In this document: positions 7,064-16,301 of the stretch, one piece after another | Layout: each line of letters begins with the position of its first letter | Position numbering within the stretch: position 1 is the first letter of the stretch | Assembly: GCF_009296265.1 (NCBI RefSeq) | Contig: NZ_WBJS01000002.1 | Span: 1 to 64,000, forward strand | Direction of reading: 5' to 3' | Length of the DNA stretch: 64,000 bases | Source: Thioclava sp. JE_KL1 | GTDB taxonomy: Bacteria; Pseudomonadota; Alphaproteobacteria; Rhodobacterales; Rhodobacteraceae | Made by a program: the position numbers and the translations under genes | The notes under the pieces: model-generated | What the model saw: only the letters and a program-made list of their open reading frames with translations | Told to the model about the DNA's origin: nothing | Databases searched by the model: none

Positions 7064-8425
7064 ATGCTGCGCAAGACTCTGACTATGACCGCTTTGGTCG
7101 CGGCTACCGCATTTGGGCCGGTCGCGGCAGGGGCGGAGACGCTCGCCGATGCGCTGGTCTCTGCATATCGCAATTCGAACCTGCTGGAGCAGAACCGGGC
7201 CGCACTGCGGGCCGCCGATGAAGACGTCGCGCAGGCGGTCGCGAATCTGCGCCCGGTCCTGCAATGGACCGCGAGCTACGATTACCTGAATTCCGACGCC
7301 ACGGGGGCGATCTCGCAGAGCGCCTCGACTTCGCTCGGTGCGTCGATGACGCTGTTCGATTTCGGTCGCAACAAGATCAATGTCTCTATGAAGAAAGAGA
7401 CCGTGCTGGCCACCCGCGAGGGTCTGCGCTCGGTCGAGCAAAACGTGCTGCTCTCGGCGATCCAGGCCTATTCGGACGTGAAATCGGCCTCCGAGCAGGT
7501 CGCGATCAACCAGAACTCGGCGCGCGTCCTCAACGAAGAGCTCAAGGCCTCGAACGACCGTTTCGAAGTGGGCGAAGTCACCAAGACCGACGTGTCGCTC
7601 GCTCAGGCGCAGCTGGCCTCCGCCCGTGCCTCGCTCGCTGCGGCACAGGGAAACCTGCGCTCGGCACGCGAGGCCTATAAGGCTGCGACCGGCCACTATC
7701 CGAGCAACCTCGCGGCCTTCCCGAAGCGTCCGTCGCTGCCGGGTTCACTGGATGCGGCGCGCGACATCGCGCTGCGCACCCATCCGAGCATCAAGCAGCT
7801 GCAGCACACCGTCGCGGTCTATGACCTCGGTGTGGATTACGCCCGCGCCAATCGCCTGCCGAAAATCACCGGTTCGCTTGGCCTGCGCCAGCAAGAGCAG
7901 GGCGTGCAGACGCAATCCGCCGGGATCGAGCTGAACCAGACGCTCTATTCGGGTGGCGCGCTTCTTTCGGCGCAGCGTCAGGCCGTGGCGAACGATCAAT
8001 CGGCCCGCGCGCAGCTGAGCCAGGCCGGTGTGACAGTCTCGCAAAACGTGGCCAACGCCTGGGCGGCGATCGACATCGCGAAGGCGCAGATTTCGGCTTA
8101 CGACCAGCAGATCACCGCAGCCCGCACCGCCTATCAGGGCGTCAAGGAAGAGGCGCTTCTGGGCGCGCGCACCACGCTCGACGTGCTCTCGGCTGAACAG
8201 GACCTGCTGGATGCGCAGGCGGGCCGGATCGACGCGGCGGCCACTCTGCAGGTAGCTTATTATCAACTTTTGTCCGCTATGGGTCTGTTGACGGTAGAAA
8301 ACCTGAAGCTTGGAATTCCGACCTATGATCCCGCGGCCTATTACAACTCGGTCCGCACCGCGCCCCTCACGCTCAGCCCGCAGGGCAAGCGTCTGGATCG
8401 TGTGCTCAAGGCCATCGGCCAGTAA
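7064..8425 (+). CDS. tolC: TolC-family outer membrane channel protein
   Basis: A 453-residue outer-membrane factor that forms the exit duct of type I secretion and tripartite efflux systems. It starts with a signal peptide (MLRKTLTMTALVAATAFG, cut near AGA-ETL) and then shows the two long coiled-coil repeats of the family, for example SLAQAQLASARASLAAAQG and, late in the protein, TLDVLSAEQDLLDAQAG followed by YYQLLSAMGLL. Length is normal. The gene sits between pcm and the PopZ-like gene, all on the plus strand. No inner-membrane pump gene is adjacent, so it probably serves several exporters. Confidence 0.9.
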   Translation: MLRKTLTMTALVAATAFGPVAAGAETLADALVSAYRNSNLLEQNRAALRAADEDVAQAVANLRPVLQWTASYDYLNSDATGAISQSASTSLGASMTLFDFGRNKINVSMKKETVLATREGLRSVEQNVLLSAIQAYSDVKSASEQVAINQNSARVLNEELKASNDRFEVGEVTKTDVSLAQAQLASARASLAAAQGNLRSAREAYKAATGHYPSNLAAFPKRPSLPGSLDAARDIALRTHPSIKQLQHTVAVYDLGVDYARANRLPKITGSLGLRQQEQGVQTQSAGIELNQTLYSGGALLSAQRQAVANDQSARAQLSQAGVTVSQNVANAWAAIDIAKAQISAYDQQITAARTAYQGVKEEALLGARTTLDVLSAEQDLLDAQAGRIDAAATLQVAYYQLLSAMGLLTVENLKLGIPTYDPAAYYNSVRTAPLTLSPQGKRLDRVLKAIGQ

Positions 8426-8568
8426 CGACCGAACGGTGTTTCTGCGGGCTTTCGGGCCCGCCTGCCGCGCCGCTGTGGCGCAGGCATCGCAGCCTCCGGG
8501 TGTCCCTTGCAGTTTCGGATCCGTCACGGCTGGACAGGCGCGCGTGCGCGCGGCAGGATGGAGTGATC

Positions 8569-9873
8569 ATGGCTGATACCCGACCCAGACCCGAAATCGA
8601 AGATGTGCTGGCATCGATCCGGCGACTGGTGTCGCAGGACAGCCCGCGTGTGGCCGAGAGCTATCCGACTTCGAAAGGGGAGGGCTCGACGCCCGATCCG
8701 CTGGTTTTGACGCCCGCGCATCTCGTGTCGGACACTCAGGCGGGGTCGAAAGGCGATATCCACGATCTCGAATGGTCCGCGCCGGGTGTTTCGCCGGAAG
8801 AGGAAGCCGAGGCGGCGCAGGAGGACGCGGCCGAAATGTCGGAGGCGCCCGCCGGATCGGTCGAGCCTGCACAGCTGTCCGAGGCGCGTCGCAAGCCGCA
8901 GAATTTTGAACCCGAATTCGATGATGCAGAGGCCGAGCCCTGGCCGTCGGAGGCGGAATTGCCGCAGGGCAGCTTTGATGACGAGCTCAAGCGGCTGGAG
9001 GGCTCGCTCGCCCAGCTTGAGGCAGAAGTGGCGCGCGATGGTGCCGATTACGAATCCGAAACGGGCGACGCGTTCGAACCGGCAGGCACCGCGCCGCTGA
9101 CCGAACTGCCCGAAAGTTTTACGCCGGTTTGGGATCAGGGCTCCGATCCGGAGCAGACCTTCACCAGCGCCGAGTGGGAGGACGTGGCCGGCTTCGTGGC
9201 GCCGCATGCGCCGGAAGCCGACGCGGCGGAAGACGACACGGATATCGCCAGCGAGACGCTTGAAAGCGTCGGGGATGATCCTCTGGCGGGGCTCGATTTC
9301 GATGACGCCTCTCCCGCAGAGACCGAGCCGGAAGACATCAGCGCGGAGGAAGAGGCCTTCGGGACCGAGGCCGTGATCGGCTTCGACGTGCCGCCGGGGG
9401 CCGAGGCTCAGCCAGAGCTAGAGTCGCTGCAGGACACCACCGCAGCGCAGGATTGGGAAGATCTTACGCCGGAGATGGACGGCGGTGATAGTGCTTCCGA
9501 GTTCATGCAGGCTAGCGAGCATGCGGCTGATACGCCGCCGCGTCGCCTGCATCTCAGCGATGCCGGGGCGCGTGCCCCGGAGCCGGAGCCGCGGACGTCC
9601 AGCTATGCGGAGCTGCGTGCGTCGCTCGAGGAAGATTTCGAGGCGGATGAGATCGCCGCGCTCGAGGCCGAACTTGCGTCCACCTCGGACCAGCCCGATG
9701 CCGCCTTGCATCCGCTGGCGCAATCGATGACCGAGACCCAGCTCCGGCACCTCGTGTCATCGCTGCTGCGCGAAGAGCTTCAAGGCGCGCTCGGTGCGAA
9801 GATCACGCGCAACCTGCGCAAGATGGTGCGTCGCGAAGTGCAGCGCGCTCTGATGAGCCGCGATCTGGACTGA
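8569..9873 (+). CDS. PopZ-like (DUF2497-type) acidic polar scaffold protein
   Basis: A 434-residue protein. The N-terminus has IEDVLASIRRLVSQD, very close to the opening helix of PopZ, the scaffold that anchors chromosome origins at the cell pole. A long middle section is rich in acidic residues, alanine and proline with little predicted order. The C-terminal 50 residues (TETQLRHLVSSLLREELQG and a basic NLRKMVRREVQRAL helix) resemble the PopZ oligomerisation end. The order of parts matches PopZ, but the linker is much longer than in Caulobacter (about 177 residues in total). ATG 8569 has GGATGGAG upstream. Confidence 0.65.
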   Translation: MADTRPRPEIEDVLASIRRLVSQDSPRVAESYPTSKGEGSTPDPLVLTPAHLVSDTQAGSKGDIHDLEWSAPGVSPEEEAEAAQEDAAEMSEAPAGSVEPAQLSEARRKPQNFEPEFDDAEAEPWPSEAELPQGSFDDELKRLEGSLAQLEAEVARDGADYESETGDAFEPAGTAPLTELPESFTPVWDQGSDPEQTFTSAEWEDVAGFVAPHAPEADAAEDDTDIASETLESVGDDPLAGLDFDDASPAETEPEDISAEEEAFGTEAVIGFDVPPGAEAQPELESLQDTTAAQDWEDLTPEMDGGDSASEFMQASEHAADTPPRRLHLSDAGARAPEPEPRTSSYAELRASLEEDFEADEIAALEAELASTSDQPDAALHPLAQSMTETQLRHLVSSLLREELQGALGAKITRNLRKMVRREVQRALMSRDLD

Positions 9874-10021
9874 GTGGAGATGCTCGGGCAGGGACGCCCG
9901 AGAGCGACTTAGCCCTGCACTACGCGGCCAGCAAAGCGTGCATCGACCGGGAAACTCATGCCACCGACAAGGCACGCAAGACGTCCCCCTTAGATCATCG
10001 CGAAAACACACCCAAGAAATT

Positions 10022-10055
10022 CAAAACGGCGCGCCCTGTGGGACGCGCCGTTTTG
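10022..10055. terminator. Bidirectional intrinsic terminator
   Basis: A 12-bp perfect stem (CAAAACGGCGCG and its complement) with a 10-base loop lies between the convergent PopZ-like and DUF6280 genes. A/T ends on both sides allow it to act in both directions. Confidence 0.8.
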
Positions 10056-10088
10056 TGTATCCAACTGTCGCCGTGGCGCCTGACAGGA

Positions 10089-10421
10089 TCAGGCGGCTTC
10101 GGCCTCGTGCTCGTCCGAAATCGCGGCGAGGCGGCGTTCGCTTTCTTCGCGCGACAGAGCGACCGACGTGCGGACACCTTTGCCGACGAATTCCATCAAA
10201 CCCCGGACGACGCGCTCGTTCGGATCGATGCCGGCGCAGGACAGAACTTCACGACCATCGCGCGAGCGTGCCCAGCGGGCGATCTGCTCGGGACCGTTGC
10301 CGTATTTCTTGTCGTCTGCAATCGCATCATCCAGCGCCGCGAGAACCACAGCGGCGAACAGTTTGCGGGCTCGTTGGCCCTGCTCGTAATTGAAGGCCGA
10401 GCCGTCAACGAAATCGCGCAT
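10089..10421 (-). CDS. DUF6280 family protein
   Basis: A 110-residue cytoplasmic protein beginning MRDFVDGSAFNYEQGQRARK. I recognise it as a short conserved family of Rhodobacterales with no known function. ATG 10421 is chosen because AAAGGACGGAAG lies just upstream on the minus strand; an in-frame ATG 48 bases earlier lacks this. The protein is mostly helical, and no catalytic motif is obvious. It converges on the PopZ-like gene and shares the terminator at 10022-10055. Confidence 0.7.
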   Translation of the reverse strand: MRDFVDGSAFNYEQGQRARKLFAAVVLAALDDAIADDKKYGNGPEQIARWARSRDGREVLSCAGIDPNERVVRGLMEFVGKGVRTSVALSREESERRLAAISDEHEAEAA

Positions 10422-10820
10422 TCTTCCGTCCTTTGTTATTGCTCTTGCGTTTCCTGGCGTGAGGGCCATCTAGGCCGTTCCGCCCCCGATTCGATATGCC
10501 TTGGGTCACATGGCAGGTATGCGTCTGGCGCATATCACCTTTGCCGCTCACCAAAAGCTAGGCCCCTCACAAGGGATCGCAATGCACGCGAAGTAAGCGT
10601 GTGCCGCTGGAATTCAAGGCCGGCTATTTGCGAAGCGCGAACGCACAAAGGCCTAGATGGTCTTCTAAGTAATTGAAATTGCGCTCTATTGATGGCCTTC
10701 AGATCGCGCGATTTCGTTCGTATTACGAAGGATTTCTTGCGGTCGTTTCCTCTGCGTCACGATGTTCCGTAAAACGCATGGATGGGGCTTGCGCTTTCCG
10801 AAACATTTGATCCTTGCTGG
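10422..10820. other. 400-bp intergenic region, no gene seen
   Basis: It lies between the start of the DUF6280 gene and the end of ygfZ, both on the minus strand. Only the promoter of the DUF6280 gene is expected here. Composition is more AT-rich than the flanks, especially 10670-10820. I see no convincing ORF, hairpin terminator or tRNA. A small RNA is possible but unsupported. Confidence 0.4.
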
Positions 10821-11552
10821 TCATAAATAAGTGACCACCGCGTCACCCGCCGACATCTCGCCCGATGCGCGCCCGAGGCGCAGATAGGCGATCGCGCGAT
10901 CGCCCGAACGGGTGAAAAGGCGCCCGACGCTGCGCCCGTCCGAGGTGATCTCGGTTCCCGGCTCGGCAGGGCCTTTGACATCGACTGTGACGAAACCTTT
11001 GCGCAGCTCGGTCTTGTGCTTCATCCGCGCGGTGACTTCCTGGCCGACATAGCAGCCTTTGCGGAAATCGACGCCGTCCAGCCGATCGAACCCGGCCTCG
11101 AGGATAAACGTGTCGGGGGTCAGTTCGACACCGGTCTCAGGGATGCAATGCGCAACGCGGATCGCGTCCCAATCGGTGCCGTCATCGCCCGCTTTGTCCC
11201 CGTAGAGCCGCCAGCCCATGTCGGGATGGCGCGGATCGGTCAGCGCGCCCTCGGGCGCGGGCCCGGTGCCGCGATAGACCTTCAGATCGGAGGGGGCGAT
11301 CGCGACATCCGCACGCAGCTTGTACATGCCCAGACGCTTGATCGTCGCCTCGGCGATGCTCTCGTCGATATCGAGCACAATCGCCACGCCCCGCGCCAGC
11401 AGGAAGAAATCGGCAAGGTATTTGCCCTGCGGCGTCAGCAGGGCGGTATAGACCAGCCCGTCTTTCACGTGGCTCACGTCGTTCGTCACCAGCCCTTGCA
11501 GGAAGTGCTCGCGATCCGCACCGGTGATCTCGTAGAGAATGCGCTCGGCCAT
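10821..11552 (-). CDS. ygfZ: Folate-binding YgfZ/GcvT-related protein
   Basis: A 243-residue protein of the YgfZ family, tetrahydrofolate-binding proteins that help maintain Fe-S enzymes. The diagnostic motif K-G-C-Y-x-G-Q-E is present at residues 165-172, with the key C167. The start at 11552 has AAAGGAGA upstream, and the N-terminal GADREHFLQGLVTNDV is the usual family opening. The MsbA-like exporter gene lies just upstream on the same strand, with about 50 bp between them. Length is slightly below that of E. coli YgfZ (326 residues), as is common in this group. Confidence 0.88.
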   Translation of the reverse strand: MAERILYEITGADREHFLQGLVTNDVSHVKDGLVYTALLTPQGKYLADFFLLARGVAIVLDIDESIAEATIKRLGMYKLRADVAIAPSDLKVYRGTGPAPEGALTDPRHPDMGWRLYGDKAGDDGTDWDAIRVAHCIPETGVELTPDTFILEAGFDRLDGVDFRKGCYVGQEVTARMKHKTELRKGFVTVDVKGPAEPGTEITSDGRSVGRLFTRSGDRAIAYLRLGRASGEMSAGDAVVTYL

Positions 11553-11602
11553 AGAGGTCTCCTTTCCCCGCCCATGTAGGCAGCCGGGGCGGGAATGCCA
11601 AC

Positions 11603-13351
11603 TCAATCGAGAAGCTGCATCCGGCAGAGCCCCGCATAGGGCCCGTTCTTGGCGAGAAGCTCGTCATGCGTGCCCTGTTCCACGACCTGACCTTCGACCA
11701 CCACCACGATCTTGTCGGCATTGCGCACGGTCGACAGGCGGTGGGCGATGACCAGCGTCGTGCGACCCTGGCTCAGGTCCGCCAGCGCCTGCGCGACCTT
11801 GGCCTCGGACACGGTGTCGAGGGCGGAGGTCGCCTCGTCGAGCAGCAGGATCGGCGCGTCGCGCAGCACGGCGCGCGCGATGGCGACCCGCTGGCGTTGC
11901 CCGCCCGACAGCGCCGAGCCGCGCGGGCCTGCGCCGGTATTGATGCCGTTTTGCAGAAGGTCGGTGAATTCGGTCACATGAGCCGCTTCGAGCGCGGTCT
12001 GGATATGATCGGGGTCGACTTCCTGCCGCCCGAGCAGAACATTCTCGCGGATCGTCTCGTCGAACAGCGCGGAATCCTGCGACACCGTCGAGAAATGCTG
12101 GCGCAGTTCGGCAAGGCCGAGAGCGTTCAGCGGCGTGCCGCCCAACGTGATGCGCCCGCTATCGGGATCGACGAGTCGGGTCAGCAGGTTGAACACGGTA
12201 GTCTTGCCCGCGCCCGAGGGGCCGACAAGCGCGGTGGTCTGGCCGGGTTCGGCAACGAAGCTGAGCCCGCGCAGAACGTGCTTGTCGCCGTAGTGCAGAT
12301 GCACGTCGTCGAACTCGATCCGCGTGGTCTCGGGCAGGGCGGAAGGCTGCGCGGGCGAGGTGATCGCGGGTTGCGTGTCGAACAGGCGATAGATTCGCTC
12401 GAGGCTCGCCGCCGCCGTTTGCCATGCGCCCGCGGAATTCGCGAGACGGCGCAGCGGCTGGAAGGCCAGCGCCATCGCGGTGAAGAAGGACATGAAATCG
12501 CCGACAGAGCGCTCGCCCTCCAGAATCTGCTGGCCGCCGAGGATCAGCACCACGAAGAAGCCCAGACCGGTGATGATGTCGATCATCGCGGGCACGAGGC
12601 CCGAGATGAAGGTCGTCTTGATCTGGGCGATGCGGACCTCGTTCACCAGACGGGAGAAACGCCCCGCCTGATACTCCTCGATCCCGTTGAGCTTCACGGC
12701 GGCGATGCCGTGGAAAACCTCGTCGAGCCGGGTCGCGCGTTCGGAAGAGCTTTCGCGCATCTGGCGTGTCTTGCGGCGGATATAGCGTTGCGCCATCGCG
12801 ACCGGCAGGATCAGGAGCGGTGCGCCGATCACGGCCCCCAGCGTCCAGCCGGGATCGATGGCGACTGCGACGCCGAACAGCGAAATCAAAGAGACCGCAT
12901 CGCGCCCGGTGCTGGAGATGAAGATCTTCCACACGTTTTGCACGGCGGACGTGTCGCCCTGCACCCGTTCGATCAGCGCGCCGGGCGGGTTGGCCTGATA
13001 GAAATGCTGGTCTAGCCGCAGCATGTGCCGGAACAGGTCGATCTGCATATCGCTAGAGGTGCGCAGCGAGACGCTCGTCATCACCGTGCGCGAGGCCACC
13101 GAGGTCACGGCGCGGATCAGGAACAGCCCGAAGATCGCGGCGCCGACCCACCAGATCAGATCGCTTTCGCCTTGCACGAAGACCTTGTCGAAGAGCGGCT
13201 TGAGCATCCAGCTCAGCGCGCCCAGCGTCGAGCCTTCGATCATCAGAAGGACCATCGACACACCGATCATCGGCCAGTGCTTGAGCAGATAATCGCGCCA
13301 CATACGGCCCGCGAGGTGTTTCGACGTGTAAGGATTTGCAGTCTTGGCCAC
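11603..13351 (-). CDS. ABC exporter, MsbA-like (fused permease and ATPase)
   Basis: A 582-residue half-transporter. Six membrane helices fill the first 320 residues, followed by the ATPase with Walker A GPSGAGKT (about 377-384), signature LSGGQ (481-485) and Walker B ILLLDE with the D-loop SALD. The family flips lipids or exports drugs as a homodimer in the inner membrane; MsbA-type lipid A export is the best guess. The start is uncertain: I prefer GTG 13351 (VAKTANPYTSK), with GTG 13384 as an alternative; neither has a strong ribosome site. It is divergent from the aminotransferase at 13500. Confidence 0.85.
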   Translation of the reverse strand: MAKTANPYTSKHLAGRMWRDYLLKHWPMIGVSMVLLMIEGSTLGALSWMLKPLFDKVFVQGESDLIWWVGAAIFGLFLIRAVTSVASRTVMTSVSLRTSSDMQIDLFRHMLRLDQHFYQANPPGALIERVQGDTSAVQNVWKIFISSTGRDAVSLISLFGVAVAIDPGWTLGAVIGAPLLILPVAMAQRYIRRKTRQMRESSSERATRLDEVFHGIAAVKLNGIEEYQAGRFSRLVNEVRIAQIKTTFISGLVPAMIDIITGLGFFVVLILGGQQILEGERSVGDFMSFFTAMALAFQPLRRLANSAGAWQTAAASLERIYRLFDTQPAITSPAQPSALPETTRIEFDDVHLHYGDKHVLRGLSFVAEPGQTTALVGPSGAGKTTVFNLLTRLVDPDSGRITLGGTPLNALGLAELRQHFSTVSQDSALFDETIRENVLLGRQEVDPDHIQTALEAAHVTEFTDLLQNGINTGAGPRGSALSGGQRQRVAIARAVLRDAPILLLDEATSALDTVSEAKVAQALADLSQGRTTLVIAHRLSTVRNADKIVVVVEGQVVEQGTHDELLAKNGPYAGLCRMQLLD

Positions 13352-13499
13352 GAGGCACCATGCGATAGGCGCGCCATTCGGCACGCGGTTAAGCCCGTGA
13401 ATTACCGCGAGACGGGGGGCGCGTGCAAGCCGGGCGCGAGATTGACGCCGCGCGCGGGCGGGATTACCGATTGTCCGTTGTGCCAGACGGAGATACCCG

Positions 13500-14711
13500 A
13501 TGAGCCTTGCCCAAGGTCGCCCCTACCTCGCCATTCCCGGCCCCTCGACGATGCCTGACCGTGTTCTGGCCGCGATGCATCGTCCCGCGCCCAATATCTA
13601 CGAAGGCGAGATCGAAGAGATCGCGGCTAGGGTCGCGGCGAACCTGCGCCGGGTGGCCATGTCTTCGTCCCATGTCGCGATCTATATCGCCAACGGGCAC
13701 GGGGCTTGGGAGGCGTCGATCTCCAACGTGTTCTCGCGCGGCGATAAGGCGCTGAGCCTCGTGACCGGGCGCTTCGGCAATATCTGGGCGCGCAACGCGG
13801 CCACGATGGGCGTGGACGTTCAGCGGCTGGAATTCGGCATCAAGGCCCCCGCCGATCCTGCAAAGGTCGAAGAGGCGCTGCGGGCTGACAAAGACCACGA
13901 GATCAAGGCCGTGCTGCTCACCCATGTCGATACCGCGACCTCGGTGGTCAATGACGTGGCAGCGATCCGTGCGGCGATCGACGCGGCGGGGCACCCGGCT
14001 CTCTTGATGGTCGATTGCATCGCCTCTCTGGGATGCGACGAGTTCCGGATGGATGACTGGGGCGTCGACGTGATGGTCGCAGCCAGCCAGAAGGGCCTGA
14101 TGGTGCCGCCGGGTCTCGGCTTCGTGTGGTTCTCCGACAAGGCGCTGGCCGTGAGCCGCGAGGCCGATCTGGTCACGCCCTATTGGGACTGGCAGCCGCG
14201 CGCCTTCCCCGAGATGGTCTATCAGTATTTCGGGGGCACTTCGCCGACCCATCACCTCTTCGGCCTCGATGAATCGCTCAAGATGATCCTCGAGGAAGAG
14301 GGGCTGACCCATATCTGGGCGCGTCACGCGACGCTCGCCTCCGCTGTCTGGGCGGCTTTCGAGACGTGGGGACAGGAGGGCGATATCGCGCTCAATATCG
14401 CGAACCCGGCCCATCGCGCTCATTCGGTGACTGCGGCGCGGATCGGGGCGGGCAATGCCCAGCGGCTGCGAAGCTGGTTGGAGCGCGAGGCGGGGGTCAC
14501 GCTGGGGATCGGGCTCGGGATGGCCGAACCCGGCACGCCCGAAGCCAATGATTTCCTGCGTGTGGCCCATATGGGCCACGTGAACGCCCATATGACGCTG
14601 GGCGCGCTGGCGACGATGGAGGCCGGAATGCAGGCGCTGAAAATCCCGCACAACCCCGGCGGCATCGCCGCGGCGGCTGGCGCGATCGCGAAAGGCGCCG
14701 GTCAGGCCTGA
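13500..14711 (+). CDS. Class V aminotransferase, serine/alanine-glyoxylate type
   Basis: A 403-residue PLP enzyme. The N-terminal LAIPGPSTMPDRVL and the ANGHGAWEAS segment are typical of serine-glyoxylate and alanine-glyoxylate aminotransferases. The PLP lysine is K198 in VAASQKGLM, preceded by the aspartate in MVDCIASLGCDE. Such enzymes move an amino group to glyoxylate in C1 and photorespiration-like metabolism. The gene stands alone, divergent from the ABC exporter, and its 3' end overlaps the tail of a small minus-strand gene by 10 bp. Substrate is not certain from sequence. Confidence 0.85.
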   Translation: MSLAQGRPYLAIPGPSTMPDRVLAAMHRPAPNIYEGEIEEIAARVAANLRRVAMSSSHVAIYIANGHGAWEASISNVFSRGDKALSLVTGRFGNIWARNAATMGVDVQRLEFGIKAPADPAKVEEALRADKDHEIKAVLLTHVDTATSVVNDVAAIRAAIDAAGHPALLMVDCIASLGCDEFRMDDWGVDVMVAASQKGLMVPPGLGFVWFSDKALAVSREADLVTPYWDWQPRAFPEMVYQYFGGTSPTHHLFGLDESLKMILEEEGLTHIWARHATLASAVWAAFETWGQEGDIALNIANPAHRAHSVTAARIGAGNAQRLRSWLEREAGVTLGIGLGMAEPGTPEANDFLRVAHMGHVNAHMTLGALATMEAGMQALKIPHNPGGIAAAAGAIAKGAGQA

Positions 14712-14908
14712 CCGTGACGCTCCAGCCAGTCGGTAAGCTGTTCGACCTCTTCCGAGGCTTCGCGCGACACTTGCGGGGCTTCGGTGCGTGACGTCGAGAG
14801 CTTCATCTCGCGGCTGGATTGGGTCATGCCTGCATAAGCGCCGAAGGCCAAGGCAAAGGCCAGCGGGCTAAGCATTGCGATACGGGCGTTGCGAGTCTTG
14901 CGGCTCAT
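14702..14908 (-). CDS. Small single-pass membrane or exported protein, unknown
   Basis: A 68-residue protein. After a basic start (MSRKTRNARIA) comes one hydrophobic stretch, MLSPLAFALAFGAYAGM, and then a charged tail ending TDWLERHGQA. The start at 14908 has CAGGAGC upstream; an in-frame ATG 24 bases earlier is possible. I do not recognise the family. The stop codon overlaps the end of the convergent aminotransferase gene. Confidence 0.55.
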   Translation of the reverse strand: MSRKTRNARIAMLSPLAFALAFGAYAGMTQSSREMKLSTSRTEAPQVSREASEEVEQLTDWLERHGQA

Positions 14909-15043
14909 GGGTCTGCTCCTGTTGTTGAGCAAAACATGGGCGCGCCCCCGAGTCGGCGCAACTCACCTTGCGGCGAGACGTATCGACGCCGGTGCTTTTT
15001 TGCCGATTTGATCGGCGGAATTGTGTCCGAGAGGGCGCGCGGC

Positions 15044-16153
15044 TCAGCGCGCGCGGGCGGCTTTCAGCGCGTCGGGCAGAGCCGCAGCGAAGGCGTCGAG
15101 CTCGGCCTCCGGTCCGACTGAAACCCGGATGCAGCGATTTTGCGGGGCGACGAAAGGCATCCGCACGAACACCGCGCGCGCATCCAGTTCCTGCAGTACA
15201 GCCCGCGCGAAATCGCCGTCCTGCCCGCAGTCGACGGCGACGAAATTCGTGGCGGAGGGTAGGGTGCTCAGCCCGTTCTCCCGTGCGATCACGTCGATCC
15301 GGTCGCGCGCACCGGCCACGAGCAGCCGCATATAGGCCTGCCACGTTTTGTCCTGTAGCGCGGCCAGCGCACCGGCCTGAGAGATGCGGCACATGCCGAA
15401 ATGATTGCGGATTTTGTCGAAGGCGGCGATCAACTCGGGCGCGGCCAAGGCATAGCCCACGCGAGCCCCCGCCATCCCATGCGCCTTCGAGAAGGTACGC
15501 ATTCGGATCACGCGGGGATCGTTGGCTTTGATGCGCGCTTCGGTGCCGTCGTCGGCGAATTCCACATAGGCTTCGTCCAGTACCAGTAGCGTGCCTTCGG
15601 GCACGGCTTCGATCATCGCCTCGATCGTCTCGCGCGGATGATAGGTACCCATCGGATTGTCGGGATTGGCGATATAGACGAGCTTCGCGTCCACCTCCGC
15701 TGCCTTCGCGATCAGCGCCTGCGGGTCTTCGTGGTCATCGGCATAGGGCACCTTGTGCAGCACCCCGCCAAATCCTGCGACGTGGTAGTTGAAGGTCGGA
15801 TAGGCCCCGTCTGAGGTCACCACCGCGTCGCCCGGCTCGATCACCAGACGGCACAGATAACCCAGAAGCCCGTCGATCCCTTCGCCGACCAGAACATTCT
15901 CGACCGCGACACCGTGATGCTCGGCAATCGCCGTGCGTAGGTCGAAGCTGGTCGAGTCGCCGTATTTCCAGACATCGCCTGCCGCCGCCGCCATCGCGGC
16001 GATCGCGCGCGGCGAGGGGCCGAAGCCGTTTTCATTCGCACCCAGTCGCGCGGTGAAGCGGCGGCCGGCAAGGCGCTCGTGTTCCTCGGGCCCGACGAAG
16101 GGCACGGTGGCGGGAAGGCTGTCGATCAGGCGGGTATATCGGGGTCCGGTCAT
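15044..16153 (-). CDS. Class I/II aminotransferase, HisC-like
   Basis: A 369-residue PLP aminotransferase similar to histidinol-phosphate aminotransferase. Visible are LGANENGFGPSP near the N-terminus, ANPDNPMGT (about 162-170), VLDEAYVEF, and the PLP lysine K223 in TFSKAHGMAGARVGY. Many genomes have a true hisC with the his genes and a second copy like this one that may act on aromatic amino acids. There are no his genes here, so I leave the symbol open. ATG 16153 fits the family start (MTGPRYTRLIDSLP). It is divergent from the MFS gene. Confidence 0.8.
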   Translation of the reverse strand: MTGPRYTRLIDSLPATVPFVGPEEHERLAGRRFTARLGANENGFGPSPRAIAAMAAAAGDVWKYGDSTSFDLRTAIAEHHGVAVENVLVGEGIDGLLGYLCRLVIEPGDAVVTSDGAYPTFNYHVAGFGGVLHKVPYADDHEDPQALIAKAAEVDAKLVYIANPDNPMGTYHPRETIEAMIEAVPEGTLLVLDEAYVEFADDGTEARIKANDPRVIRMRTFSKAHGMAGARVGYALAAPELIAAFDKIRNHFGMCRISQAGALAALQDKTWQAYMRLLVAGARDRIDVIARENGLSTLPSATNFVAVDCGQDGDFARAVLQELDARAVFVRMPFVAPQNRCIRVSVGPEAELDAFAAALPDALKAARAR

Positions 16154-16301
16154 GGCTACAGGCGTAAGCGCAAAGCGGTCATGCGGCAAGAGGGCGCTTC
16201 AATAGGTAGCGAGGGGAGCCGGAACGCCGGAACCGGGGACTAGGCTAAAGGCTTGTCCCGGCGTAATCTTTAAAAATCACATATGTTTGGGAAGCCAGCC
16301 G

